Shown here: positions 8,601-17,717 of the stretch, piece after piece | How the letters are laid out: every line of letters starts with the position of its first letter | How positions within the stretch are numbered: the first letter of the stretch is position 1 | From: G963675935 sp963823895 | Lineage (GTDB): Bacteria; Planctomycetota; Planctomycetia; Pirellulales; Thermoguttaceae | Direction of reading: 5' to 3' | Assembly (NCBI GenBank): GCA_963823895.1 | Contig: CAWGNG010000015.1 | Coordinates: 22,186 to 86,185, forward strand | DNA length: 64,000 bases | The notes under the pieces: model-generated | Told to the model about the DNA's origin: nothing | The model's input: the letters and a program-made list of their open reading frames with translations, nothing else | The model's database searches: none | Made by a program: the position numbers and the translations under genes

Positions 8601-10880
8601 ATGCCATTCGGTCTTCGACAACGCAAACGTTTTGAGCGAGTGGCTTCGCTCGAGCTTCCGCCCGGCCAATGGGAGCGGGCGTGGATCAACCTGCGCCATC
8701 GCGACGTTTTGGGGCGGATCGCGTTGGCGCTGCTGGCGGCGGCGTCGCTCTGCTCGGTGATTCACGGCTGGGATCCGCCTTTCCGTTTTCAAACCGGCTA
8801 CACGCCGGGGCGGGCGATTGTCAGTACGGTGAAGTTCACCAAGGACGATCCCGTGGCCACACAGGCCAAGCAGCAGCAGGCCCGAGCGCAGACCCGCTAC
8901 GTTTATGCCCGCGATCCCGAGCCGCTGGTCCAATTGCGCGGGCAATTGCGGACGGCATTGGTCGAGTTGACCGCCGCGCCCACGTTGGACAAGCTCGACC
9001 CGAAACTGTGGCAGGACTTTCAACCGCCGTTGGCCGAGGGCGCCGCGCCGCCGACGGAAAAGGAGAAGGAGGAGCAGTTTCGCAAGTTCCGCGCCGCCTT
9101 TACGCCGCAGGAGTCGCTCGACCGGGCTGCCGCGGCGATTGCCGAGGTTTTTGCCCCCTTTGAGGATCGCGGGCTGTTGAGCAAGCTGAGCGACAAAAAC
9201 GGGCCGGGGAATCAACAGGAGATCATCATCTATCCCGTGGGACATCCCCGCTTGCAACGGAAGGTAGCGATCAGCGAGGTACTGATCGGCGACGGCACCG
9301 CGATCTATGACGCATTGCGCAAAGACCCTCAGCTTTCGCCGGTCGCCGACCGGCTCTTCGCCTGGATCAAGCGCGGGCTGAAGACGATGAAGCCGACGCT
9401 GACCCCCGACAACCAATTCACCAAGCAACGAATGGACCAGGCCGAGAGGGACGTCGGCGAGGTGCGGGCGGAATACGCGGTCGGCCAGGTGCTGGCCAAG
9501 GCCGGCCAGCCGCTGGATAAGGATCAGATCGATCTGCTTCGCCTCGAATACACGAGAGCGATGGAAGAGCGGCCGCTGGGAAAGATGGCGGCACGAGCCG
9601 TCGCGGTCGTGGCGCTGGCGTTCGTCGCCCTGCTGATGTGCGGCATCTACATGCGATACCGGCAGCGCGGACCGCTGGCCAGTCTGACTCGGCTGCTGGT
9701 TCTGTTGCTGATGGCGGTCGTTGCGGTTGCGTTGTCGCGCTGGGCCGCAACGCCGCCGGACGCGCTGCGGAGCGAGTTGCTTCCCGTGCTGCTGTTCGGG
9801 ATGGTGATGGCGATCGTCTATCCCCGCGATCTTGCCCTGCTGTTGGCCGGCACGGTGGCGCTGGTCGTCGTGTTGGGCATCGGGCACGGCCTGGAGGAGT
9901 TCATCGTGATGATGGGCGTCACCGCCGCGGCAGTGCTGAACCTGGCCCGCATCCGCAACCGTAAGAAGCTAATCTACGTCGGATTTTTCGCCGGGGCGGT
10001 GGCCTTTCTGCTGCGGTTTGTCGTGGGCGTGATCGACGACCAGCCCATCAACGGCTGGCTCTGCTGGGATGCGCTGTACAACGCGGGCTGGGCGATCGTG
10101 GCTAGCCTGATCATCTTCGGAATGCTCCCCTTCATCGAGCACTTCTTCGGCGTGTTGACCGACTTGAGTCTGCTGGAACTGGGCGACGTGGCGCATCCGC
10201 TGTTGCAGGAGTTGGTCCGCCGCGCGCCGAGCACGTACAACCACTCGATCACCGTTGGCTCGATCGCCGAGGCCGCCGCCGAGAGCATCCACGCCCGGGG
10301 GCTGCTGGTGCGGGTGGGGGCCTACTTCCACGACATCGGCAAGATGCTCAAACCGGATTATTTCGCCGAGAACCAGGGGCCCGACGACAACCGGCACGAG
10401 GCGTTGGCGCCCGCCATGAGCACGCTGGTGATCATCGCGCACATCAAGGACGGCGCCGACCTAGCCCGGCAGCATCGCCTGCCGCAGCCGATCATCGACC
10501 TGATCGCGCAGCATCACGGCACCACGCGCGTCGAGTTCTTCTACGATCGGGCGACGGAGCAGCAGCAGGCCGACCCGAACGGCGGCGAGGTGGACGAGAG
10601 CAGCTACCGTTACCCCGGCCCGAAGCCGCAGACCAAGGAGGCGGCCGTGCTGATGTTGGCCGACGCGGTGGAAAGCGCCAGCCGCACCTTGGTCGATCCC
10701 ACGCCCGCCCGGATCGAGAGCCTCGTCCGCGAGATCGCCGAGTATCGCCTGCACGGCGGGCAGTTCGACGAAAGCGGTTTGACGCTCCGCGAGCTTCGCA
10801 CCATCGAAAAGAGCATGGTCATGTCGCTGACTTCGATCTATCATGGGCGGATCAAATATCCCGAGCAGAGGTCGGCGTGA
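8601..10880 (+). CDS. PgpH-like 7TM-HD domain phosphodiesterase
   Basis: This is a 7TMR-HD family protein. In Firmicutes PgpH degrades c-di-AMP. After one N-terminal membrane helix (ALALLAAASLCSV) there is a long extracytoplasmic region (about residues 60-320), then roughly seven membrane helices (about 330-510). A cytoplasmic HD domain follows, with HPLLQELVRRAPSTYNHS, YFHDIGKM (near residue 576), HHGTTRVEFF and LADAVESASR. Start ATG 8601 was chosen because the upstream open extension is encoded by palindromic repeats. Substrate assignment to c-di-AMP is by family only. ybeY follows directly. Confidence 0.85.
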   Translation: MPFGLRQRKRFERVASLELPPGQWERAWINLRHRDVLGRIALALLAAASLCSVIHGWDPPFRFQTGYTPGRAIVSTVKFTKDDPVATQAKQQQARAQTRYVYARDPEPLVQLRGQLRTALVELTAAPTLDKLDPKLWQDFQPPLAEGAAPPTEKEKEEQFRKFRAAFTPQESLDRAAAAIAEVFAPFEDRGLLSKLSDKNGPGNQQEIIIYPVGHPRLQRKVAISEVLIGDGTAIYDALRKDPQLSPVADRLFAWIKRGLKTMKPTLTPDNQFTKQRMDQAERDVGEVRAEYAVGQVLAKAGQPLDKDQIDLLRLEYTRAMEERPLGKMAARAVAVVALAFVALLMCGIYMRYRQRGPLASLTRLLVLLLMAVVAVALSRWAATPPDALRSELLPVLLFGMVMAIVYPRDLALLLAGTVALVVVLGIGHGLEEFIVMMGVTAAAVLNLARIRNRKKLIYVGFFAGAVAFLLRFVVGVIDDQPINGWLCWDALYNAGWAIVASLIIFGMLPFIEHFFGVLTDLSLLELGDVAHPLLQELVRRAPSTYNHSITVGSIAEAAAESIHARGLLVRVGAYFHDIGKMLKPDYFAENQGPDDNRHEALAPAMSTLVIIAHIKDGADLARQHRLPQPIIDLIAQHHGTTRVEFFYDRATEQQQADPNGGEVDESSYRYPGPKPQTKEAAVLMLADAVESASRTLVDPTPARIESLVREIAEYRLHGGQFDESGLTLRELRTIEKSMVMSLTSIYHGRIKYPEQRSA

Positions 10881-10907
10881 AGCCGCTTGCGGCTTCGCAA
10901 GAATCGC
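10880..10907 (+). repeat. Short intercistronic repeat, copy 2 (upstream of ybeY)
   Basis: Identical over 20 bases to the copy at 1136 (AAGCCGCTTGCGGCTTCGCA), again followed by an AATCGC-like tail. It begins at the last base of the preceding stop codon, so it fills the whole gap to ybeY. Confidence 0.7.
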
Positions 10908-10934
10908 TCTCCTTCGCGAGAATTGCTCTTCACC

Positions 10935-11360
10935 GTGATCGCCATTCACATCACCGATCGTCAGAAGACATTGAAAATCGACCGCCGGCGCATGCGCCAA
11001 GTCGTCCGTGCGATCATTCGTGACGCCGGCATCTCGGAGGCGACGATCAGCATCGCCATCCTCGATGACGCGGCGATCGCCAAACTGCACGGCCAGTTTC
11101 TCGACGATCCCACGCCCACCGACGTGCTGAGCTTCGTGCTAGAGCACACGGACAAATCGCTGGAAGGCGAAGTGGTCGCCAGCGCCGATACCGCCAGAGC
11201 TTGTGCCCCGCGGTACAAGTTATCGCCCGAGCAGGAATTGCTGTTGTACGTGATTCACGGAACACTGCACTTGGTCGGCTATGACGACGCAACGCCGCGG
11301 CAATCGGCGGTGATGCGCCGGAAAGAAGCGGAGTATTTACAGGATGCGAAATCCGTTTAG
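10935..11360 (+). CDS. ybeY: YbeY: endoribonuclease / rRNA maturation factor
   Basis: YbeY is a zinc-dependent RNase acting in 16S rRNA maturation and ribosome quality control. The core motif is HGTLHLVGYDDATPRQSAVM, followed by RRKEAEYL. The family metal site is HxxxHxxxxxH; here the third ligand is Asp (GYDD instead of GYDH). Upstream are ILDDAAIAKLHGQFLDDPTP and TDVLSFVLE. I chose GTG 10935 (VIAIHITDRQ) because the longer open frame is encoded by repeat DNA; TTG 10923 is an alternative. The stop codon lies inside a CGTTTAG palindromic repeat. Confidence 0.85.
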   Translation: MIAIHITDRQKTLKIDRRRMRQVVRAIIRDAGISEATISIAILDDAAIAKLHGQFLDDPTPTDVLSFVLEHTDKSLEGEVVASADTARACAPRYKLSPEQELLLYVIHGTLHLVGYDDATPRQSAVMRRKEAEYLQDAKSV

Positions 11361-11388
11361 CCGCCGCGTCCACGCGGCGTGGCGTGGT

Positions 11389-11429
11389 CACCCGTTGGGA
11401 TGGCAGTGCAACTGCCATCCCAACGGGTG
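11389..11429. repeat. 41-base near-perfect palindrome upstream of recO
   Basis: The arms are 19 bases (CACCCGTTGGGATGGCAGT and its reverse complement) around a 3-base loop. The core GTTGGGATGGCAGT is the same as the arms of the in-frame element that joins moaE to moaC at 52771-52842. Here the copy is intergenic, 11 bases before the recO start codon. Confidence 0.85.
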
Positions 11430-11440
11430 ATATTAGCACT

Positions 11441-12196
11441 ATGCCCTCTGAAAAAGCCACCGCCATTGTGATCCGGACAGTCGAGTTCAGCGAAACCAGT
11501 CTGGTGGTGACGCTCTTCACTCGCGAATTCGGCAAAATAGGGGCTCTGGCGAAAGGGGCGAGACGGCTTAAGTCTCCTTTCGAGTCTGCTCTTGACCTAC
11601 TGGCCCTCTGTCGAATAGTCTTCCTCCACAAATCGTCGGAAGCCCTCGACTTATTGACGGAGGCGAAGCTCCTGCGACGGTTCCGGCCGGCCGGCCGAAA
11701 CCTGGCAGGATTGTATGCCGCTTATTATGTCGCCGAGTTGCTGGGCGAAATGACCGATGACGACGATCCTCATCCGGATTTGTTCGATTTGGCCGACCAG
11801 ACCTTGGCGGCATTGGCGGCGGGAGAGCCGGTCGCCAAACGGCTCGTGCGTTTTGAGTTGGGCGCGCTGAGGCTTCTGGGGCACGCGCCGTCGTTGGATG
11901 CTTGCGTCGAGTGTGGGGTCGCCGTGACGCCGACGGGCCGAGTCGCCTTCGGGCTGCTCAACGGAGGCGTCCTGTGTCCGAAATGCAGAGCGGGAAAGAA
12001 ACAGGTTGTGCAAGTCAGCGCCGGCGTGCTGCGGGCGATGGCCCTTCTGGTCGACCCCGACGGCGTCGCCTGGCAACCAGTGGAGATTAGTCCGAGCGGG
12101 CTCGGCGAGATGCGGGCTTTGTTAAATCGCTACTTCGCCCATTTGCTCGGCCGCAAACCGAGGATGCATGAATACTTGCGAATGCTGGGAAAATAA
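11441..12196 (+). CDS. recO: RecO: DNA repair/recombination mediator
   Basis: RecO works with RecR to load RecA onto SSB-coated DNA and anneals strands. The N-terminal OB-fold reads AIVIRTVEFSETSLVVTLFT followed by GKIGALAKGARR. A helical domain (LYAAYYVAELLGEM) and a zinc finger follow: CVEC near residue 155 with CPKCRAGKK about 30 residues later. Length of 252 aa is normal. ATG 11441 (MPSEKATAIV) is chosen; the longer frame runs through the 41-base palindrome. Confidence 0.9.
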   Translation: MPSEKATAIVIRTVEFSETSLVVTLFTREFGKIGALAKGARRLKSPFESALDLLALCRIVFLHKSSEALDLLTEAKLLRRFRPAGRNLAGLYAAYYVAELLGEMTDDDDPHPDLFDLADQTLAALAAGEPVAKRLVRFELGALRLLGHAPSLDACVECGVAVTPTGRVAFGLLNGGVLCPKCRAGKKQVVQVSAGVLRAMALLVDPDGVAWQPVEISPSGLGEMRALLNRYFAHLLGRKPRMHEYLRMLGK

Positions 12197-12333
12197 GTAG
12201 GGTGCGAAGAAGCGGCAGGACGACGGAGAACATCCTGCCCGCCTGGTGCGTAGCGTAGTTGTAGACGAGTGCTGGCAGCAGCAAAAACCGGTGCATAGGA
12301 CGCACCCACCTGTCGTGGACAAGGATGTCCTCT

Positions 12334-13831
12334 ATGTCGATCAGTCGATCGCTATTCCTGCTGACGCTTGCGTGCTTTCTGAACATTCTCGGTGGTTGTG
12401 CGAGCGCTCCGCCCGCCGGCAGCCATCCGCAAAACGGCGTCAGCAGCGATGGAACGGACGAGCATGACGGGTGGCTGTTCAATTCCTTGACCGGACGCGG
12501 CAAGGTGACCAATGCCAATCAGGCCGCCGCCCCGACGCCGCCCGCGACCAATCCGCCCGTGCGCGCCGCCGTCCGCCGATCCTTCGGGCGTGCAGCAGGC
12601 GTCGGCGTGGATACCGCCGCCTGACGGCACGGGTCCGTTGGTGGCTGGACCATCGAGCGCCGCGGGCCCGCCGCCGGCGATTCCCGCCGAACTTCCGCCG
12701 CCGCCCTCCGGCGCGATCAGCATTAGCGCCGTCAAGGTCAAGGAGAAGGAGGACGAGAAGAAGAAGGGATTCGATCTGTCGGACCTCGCGCCTGAGAACG
12801 TCTACAAGAACATCAAGAATGCAGCGGGCTACGGACCTGACGAGAAACTCGCCAAGGCGGCGATGGCGGATGGCAAATCGCTGTATCAGCAGGCGAGCGC
12901 CAAGCTGGCCGCGGCGTACGCGCGCGGTCTCGACGAGAAGGCTGCCAAGGCGGCGAAGGGGGAGGCGATAGCGCTATTCAAGCAGGCGCGCGAGAAGTTC
13001 GCCACGGCCGTCGATCGCTGGCCCGACTCGCCGTTGGAAGAAGACGCCCTCTTCCTGCAAAGCGAAAGCGAGTTCTTCGCCGATCAGTATCCGAAGGCGC
13101 ACGACACGATCGGCGGTTTGCTGAAGAAGTACCCCAACACGCGGCATCTCGACACGGTCATTACCCGCCAATTCGCCATCGGCCGCTATTGGGAGCAACT
13201 GTACACCGCCAACCCGAGCTGGCCCGTCACTCCCAACGTGACCGACAACAGCCGGCCGGTCTTCGATGCCTTCGGCTATGCGGTTCAGGCTTACGAACGC
13301 GTGCGCATCTACGATCCGAAGGGTCCGTTGGCCGACGCCAGCCTGATGGCCCTGGGCAACGCCTATTTCCTCCGCGGCCAATGGGGAGACGCCGCTTACA
13401 ACTACGATCTGCTGATCAAGGAGTATCCCTACAGCAAGCTCCAGTTGAAGGCCCATTTGTTCGCGCTCCAAGCGAACATGCGTCGCTACCAGGGCGCGGC
13501 ATACGACGAGACGCCGCTAAAGGACTCCGCAAAACTCGCCAAGACGACGCTCGGCCAGTTCGGCGACAAGCTGGGGAGCGAGCGGGAGCGGGTGGCTAAG
13601 GCACAGGTGCAGATCGAGGAAGAGAAGGCCAATCGCGATTTCATTCGCGCCCAGTACTACCAGGGACGGCACTGCTACGGCGCTGCCCGTTTGTACTACA
13701 ATAGTGTGGTCGACGAGTTTCCGGCCACCGAGAGCGCGCGGAAGGCGAGGGCGGAGTTGGAGAAGATCCGCAACGAGCCCGACGAGCCCCCGGCGCTGTT
13801 CGAGTCGCTGTTTGGAGGAAAGAAGCGGTGA
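12334..13831 (+). CDS. BamD/YfiO-like TPR outer-membrane lipoprotein (frameshifted)
   Basis: BamD-type lipoproteins assemble beta-barrels at the outer membrane. The N-terminus has a lipoprotein signal with lipobox NILGGC and a Pro/Ala-rich linker. The TPR-like body includes FKQAREKFATAVDRWPDSPL, YPKAHDTIGGLLKKYPNTRH and GAARLYYNSVVDEFPATESA. Signal and body lie in different frames, joined within the Pro-rich stretch near 12555-12600, where a one-base indel must be assumed. ATG 12334 is preferred to 12325 because AAGG is at a workable distance. The LptE-like gene overlaps its stop codon (GTGA). Confidence 0.75.
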
Positions 13832-14427
13832 GCGACACGAATCTCGATAGCCGACGGCCAACCGTCGGCGCTCGGCCGTTGACGTTCGCTCCGCCGGCCG
13901 TCTGCCGCCGGCTATCGGCCATCCTGTCACTGTTCGTGTTGCTCTCGCTCTGTGGCTGCGCCGGCTATCAGATCGGCAACCAATCGCTCTATCCTCAGGA
14001 GGTACACTCGGTCTACGTGCCGGTGTTCAAGTCGAACAGCTTCCGCCGCAACCTGGGCGAACGGCTGACGGAAGCGGTGGTGAAGGAGATCGAAGCCACG
14101 ACGCCCTACAAGGTGGTTGACGAAGCCCATGCCGACACGACGCTCTCCGGCGCCATTATCCAAGAGACGAAGACCGTGCTCGTCCCGGATCTCAGCGGCG
14201 ACGCACGGGAGGTGCAGGCGGCCATCAGCGTGCAAGTCAGTTGGACCGATCGCAACGGCGTCAAGATGCGCGACAACAAGTGTGTTCCGTTGCCGCCCGA
14301 AATCGCCGACGTCAGCGGCAGCGGCAACCTTGTGCCCGAAGTCGGCCAGTCTGTTGCCACCGCCCAGCAAGAGGCCATCTGCCGCATCGCCAAACAGATC
14401 GTCGGGCTGATGGAAAAGCCGTGGTAG
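13828..14427 (+). CDS. LptE-like LPS-assembly lipoprotein with palindrome-encoded N-terminus
   Basis: Signal-lipobox LSLFVLLSLCGCAGYQIG and the following QSLYPQEVHSVYVPVFKSNS match the LptE family, which partners LptD in lipopolysaccharide insertion. RRNLGERLTEAVVKEIE and a beta-rich C-terminus follow. Length is 199 aa. The GTG start overlaps the stop of the BamD-like gene. About 25 residues ahead of the hydrophobic core are encoded by a palindromic element (13845-13918), giving an unusually long hydrophilic leader before the signal. An internal start is not obvious, so this extension is probably translated (inference). Confidence 0.75.
   Translation: MSDTNLDSRRPTVGARPLTFAPPAVCRRLSAILSLFVLLSLCGCAGYQIGNQSLYPQEVHSVYVPVFKSNSFRRNLGERLTEAVVKEIEATTPYKVVDEAHADTTLSGAIIQETKTVLVPDLSGDAREVQAAISVQVSWTDRNGVKMRDNKCVPLPPEIADVSGSGNLVPEVGQSVATAQQEAICRIAKQIVGLMEKPW
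13845..13918. repeat. In-frame palindromic element at the start of the lptE-like gene
   Basis: The left arm 13845-13870 (CGATAGCCGACGGCC...) pairs with 13892-13918 at about 21 of 27 positions, and the left arm contains the hairpin CCGACGG-CCAA-CCGTCGG. The layout matches the intergenic element at 2173-2252. It is read through without a stop. Confidence 0.65.
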
Positions 14428-14516
14428 AAAGGGGAGAGAGGAGAGAGGAGAGAGCGACAAATGAAGTTCTTTTCAGACCGCTTGCGGTTTCGCAAGTGAT
14501 TTCACGAGTGACGAAC
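14427..14516. repeat. GAGAGG run plus intercistronic repeat copy 3 (upstream of folP)
   Basis: Directly after the lptE-like stop is a GGGGAGAGAGGAGAGAGGAG run like the one inside mfd. It is followed near 14475 by ACCGCTTGCGGTTTCGCAAG, a diverged version of the repeat at 1136 and 10880. The folP start follows immediately. Confidence 0.5.
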
Positions 14517-15389
14517 ATGTCCCCTTCCGCCCTCGCCTCTGCTGATCACTGGAAACTCCGCTCGCGCACTCTCGCGTTTGGCCGGCTTCCGCGGTTGATG
14601 GGAATCGTCAACGTCACGCCGGATAGTTTCTCGGACAGGGGGCGATTTTTCGATGCCAAGGCCGCCGTGGAGCACGGCCTGCGGCTTGCCGCCGAGGGCG
14701 CCGACGTTCTCGACGTCGGCGGCGAGAGCGCGCGCCCCGGTTCGATGCCGGTCGATACGCAAGAAGAACTGCGGCGCGTGATGCCGGTCGTCGTAGAATT
14801 GTACAGAAGAACCGACGTTCCGCTGTCGATCGACACGTCGAAGGCCGCAGTGGCGCGGCGGGCGATCGAGGCGGGCGTCGAGATCATCAACGACGTGACC
14901 GCCCTGACTGGCGATCCGGCCATGATTCCGCTGGCGGCCGAAACCGGCTGCGGTGTGTGTGCCATGCACAGCCGCGGCACGCCGCGAACCATGCAAGACA
15001 ATCCGGTTTACGCCGACGTTGTCGCCGAAGTGCTCGAATACCTCCGCACACGCCGCAACGCCCTGCTGGCGGCCGGCATTGAGCAGGATCGCATCGCGTT
15101 GGATCCGGGCATCGGCTTCGGCAAAACGACCGAACACAATCTTCAACTGCTCGCCAACGCCCGCCGATTTCACGAACTCGGCTGCCCGCTGTTGATCGGG
15201 CATTCACGCAAGCGTTTTGTCGCCAGGGCAATTGGGCCTAACGACTTCGATCGAGAGACGGGAACCATCGCGGTGGCACTAGCGCTGGCACTGCACAACG
15301 TGCAAGTCCTTCGCGTCCACGACGTTGCGGCTGTGCGCGACGCCCTCGTGATGTTTGAAGCGGCGGGCGCGTTCTTAGAGACGTGCTGA
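14517..15389 (+). CDS. folP: FolP: dihydropteroate synthase
   Basis: FolP condenses 6-hydroxymethyl-dihydropterin pyrophosphate with p-aminobenzoate in folate synthesis. The TIM barrel shows both family signatures: MGIVNVTPDSFSDRGRFFD and VLDVGGESARPGS. SIDTSKAAVARRAIEAG, INDVTAL, DPGIGFGKT and LLIGHSRKRF follow. Length of 290 aa is normal. ATG 14517 follows the repeat-filled gap. Folate is the methyl carrier for the Wood-Ljungdahl genes further right, but FolP is a general gene here. Confidence 0.93.
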   Translation: MSPSALASADHWKLRSRTLAFGRLPRLMGIVNVTPDSFSDRGRFFDAKAAVEHGLRLAAEGADVLDVGGESARPGSMPVDTQEELRRVMPVVVELYRRTDVPLSIDTSKAAVARRAIEAGVEIINDVTALTGDPAMIPLAAETGCGVCAMHSRGTPRTMQDNPVYADVVAEVLEYLRTRRNALLAAGIEQDRIALDPGIGFGKTTEHNLQLLANARRFHELGCPLLIGHSRKRFVARAIGPNDFDRETGTIAVALALALHNVQVLRVHDVAAVRDALVMFEAAGAFLETC

Positions 15390-15434
15390 ACCGACGTTGA
15401 CTCCGCGGCGACGGTCGGGGATACTTCTCTGGGT

Positions 15435-16694
15435 ATGAGCGACATTCAACAGTACTGCCTTGACGTGGCGCAACGGGCGAAACGCGCCGCCGCCGATTTG
15501 GCGCTGGTCACCGGCGGGCAGAAGCGGCGATGGCTCGACAACTGCGCCCGCCTGCTGCTGGAACGAACGCCTTTTCTGTGCGAAGCGAACCAGTTGGACG
15601 TCGCCGCAGCCCCCATTCATGGCCTTTCGGATGCCGCCATCGACCGCCTGCGACTGACGCCGCAACGCATCGCCGACATGGCCAAAGCGCTCGGCGAAAT
15701 CGCGGCCTCGCCCGAGCCGATCGGCGAGATCATTTCCAGTTCCATTCGGCCTAACGGGCTGGAGGTGCAGAAGGTTCGTGTGCCGTTGGGCGTGATCTTT
15801 TTCATCTACGAATCGCGGCCGAACGTGACCGCCGACGCCGCCGCTCTCTGCGTCAAGGCGGGCAACGCCGTGATCCTTCGCGGCGGCAAAGAGGCGATCA
15901 ATTCCAACACTGCGATTGTCATACTCCTCGTCGAGGCAGCCGCCAACGCCGGCGTGCCCGACGACGCAGTGCAATTGGTCAGTACAACCGATCGAGCCGC
16001 GGTCGGCTGCCTGCTGCGAATGCCGGAGTACATCGACCTGTGCATTCCGCGCGGCGGCGAGAGCCTGATTCGCCGGGTGAGCGAAGAGGCGCGGATGCCC
16101 GTCATCAAGCACTTCGCCGGCAATTGCCACGTCTATCTCGACGAGTCGGCCGAGCCGGAGATGGCCGAGCGGATCGTCGTCAACGCCAAATGCCAGCGGA
16201 TGGGCGTGTGCAACGCGGCCGAATCGTTGCTGGTTCACGCGGCCGTGGCCGATGTTCTGCTGCCGCGAGTCGGTCGGGCACTGTTGAAGCGCGGCGTGGA
16301 GATTCGCGGCGATGAGCGGACGCGGCAACTGCTTTTCGCAGCCAAACCCGCCAGCGAAGAAGACTTCGCGGCAGAGTATCTCGGCCCGATCATTTCCTGC
16401 AAGGTCGTCGATTCGTTGGACGAGGCGATTGCGCACATCAACCGCTACGGTTCACGGCACACCGAGGCGATTGTGACTCGCGACCTGGCGGCAGCCCGGC
16501 GTTTTGCGGCCTGCGTCGACAGTTCGGCGGTGATGATCAACGCCAGCACGCGGCTGAACGACGGCGGAGAGTTCGGGCTGGGCGCCGAGATCGGCATCAG
16601 CACCGACAAGTTTCACGCCCGCGGCCCGTGCGGCGTCAATGAACTGACCAGTTACAAGTACGTTGCATACGGGAGCGGACAACTGCGGGAGTAG
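15435..16694 (+). CDS. proA: ProA: gamma-glutamyl phosphate reductase
   Basis: ProA reduces gamma-glutamyl phosphate to the semialdehyde with NADPH in proline synthesis. The aldehyde-dehydrogenase-like fold shows VRVPLGVIFFIYESRPNVTA, AVILRGGKEAINSN, IPRGGESLIRRV, the catalytic Cys in VVNAKCQRMGVCNAAE, and GAEIGISTDKFHARGPCGV near the C-terminus. Length of 419 aa is normal. No partner proB lies nearby. Confidence 0.93.
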   Translation: MSDIQQYCLDVAQRAKRAAADLALVTGGQKRRWLDNCARLLLERTPFLCEANQLDVAAAPIHGLSDAAIDRLRLTPQRIADMAKALGEIAASPEPIGEIISSSIRPNGLEVQKVRVPLGVIFFIYESRPNVTADAAALCVKAGNAVILRGGKEAINSNTAIVILLVEAAANAGVPDDAVQLVSTTDRAAVGCLLRMPEYIDLCIPRGGESLIRRVSEEARMPVIKHFAGNCHVYLDESAEPEMAERIVVNAKCQRMGVCNAAESLLVHAAVADVLLPRVGRALLKRGVEIRGDERTRQLLFAAKPASEEDFAAEYLGPIISCKVVDSLDEAIAHINRYGSRHTEAIVTRDLAAARRFAACVDSSAVMINASTRLNDGGEFGLGAEIGISTDKFHARGPCGVNELTSYKYVAYGSGQLRE

Positions 16695-16829
16695 AAAAGG
16701 GGCCAGTGGTCAGGGGCCGGGTGCCAGAGATTCGGGATCGGGAAGCGCCCGACGACTGCGGTCGTGGGGGAGATGGGGCGGCAGGTTCAGCGCCAAGTGC
16801 GCGTTGTCTTGAGACAGAAGGATCGACCG

Positions 16830-17717
16830 ATGAGCCGAGAAACGATGGGGGAAGCCTTGCGGTCGGATGCTCTGGCGTTCGGTGAACTGCGGTCGCTGCA
16901 AACGTTGCACGAGGGCCTGCCCCGCGCCTTCGGCGAGGCGCTTTCCAGCATATTGCGAACTCCGGTGGAAGTGAGACTGGCCGCTGTCGATCAGCTTTCG
17001 TATGGCAAGTTCATTCACGGTTTGCAAGACCCTTCCCATTTCAGCGTGCTGAAGGCCGAGCCGTTGGGCGACCGCTTGATGCTCGACGTTGAATTGGCGA
17101 TTTTGTACCCGATCATCGACCGTCTATTGGGCGGCCGCGCCGACGACCCGCCGCCGCGCCGCGCCCCGAGCGACATCGAGCTTCCGCTGGCGGGCCGGAT
17201 CGTTCGCGTGTTTCTGGCGAACCTTCGTGAAGCCTGGCAGAGCGTTCTTCCGTTGCAGTTTGAGGTGCTGCAAGTCGGGAGCCATCCGCGCCTGCTCCGC
17301 GTATTGCCATCGGACGAAACCGTGGTGCTGCTGAGCTTTGGGCTTGTGATCGGCAATCGGCAGGGGATGATGCAGCTCTGTCTGCCCTGCCGAGCGATTC
17401 GGCAGATCGCCGACAAGCTGGCCGATCGGGGCCGGCTGGAAGCGTCGGCAGCGGCAGACCCTGAGGGGTACTCAACGGAACGTGGCGTAAGCGGCAGCAC
17501 CGGCGCCGAGGTGGTCGTCACGCTGGCAACGACTTCGATAGCCGCAAGCGAGTTGAGCGGACTCCGCATCGGCGACATTATCGTCACGGAGACCGCCCCC
17601 GACAGTCCCGCGGTCGTGTCGATCGACGGCACACCCAGATTTCGCGGCAAGCCAGGCGCATCTCAAGGGCGAAAAGCGGTGTCGCTTTCTCCGCCATCTC
17701 CCGATGCCGCCTCGTAG
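16830..17717 (+). CDS. FliM-like flagellar motor switch protein lacking the CheY-binding peptide
   Basis: FliM forms the C-ring middle domain. The body matches: LQTLHEGLPRAFGEALSSIL, VDQLSYGKFIHGLQDP, AILYPIIDRLLGG and LVIGNRQGMMQLCLP, with a C-terminal SpoA/FliN-like region (LSGLRIGDIIVTE). The usual N-terminal LSQxEIDxLL motif that binds phospho-CheY is absent from this start and from the open extension to 16764. No other flagellar gene is adjacent. It could be a divergent FliM or a related SpoA-domain protein. Confidence 0.75.
   Translation: MSRETMGEALRSDALAFGELRSLQTLHEGLPRAFGEALSSILRTPVEVRLAAVDQLSYGKFIHGLQDPSHFSVLKAEPLGDRLMLDVELAILYPIIDRLLGGRADDPPPRRAPSDIELPLAGRIVRVFLANLREAWQSVLPLQFEVLQVGSHPRLLRVLPSDETVVLLSFGLVIGNRQGMMQLCLPCRAIRQIADKLADRGRLEASAAADPEGYSTERGVSGSTGAEVVVTLATTSIAASELSGLRIGDIIVTETAPDSPAVVSIDGTPRFRGKPGASQGRKAVSLSPPSPDAAS

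Noticed and set aside
8184..9887. Long antisense open frame over phoH and the 7TM-HD gene
   Set aside because: It is a high-GC shadow of clearly conserved genes on the other strand and shows no domain of its own. The same holds for long antisense frames over mfd, acsB and proA.
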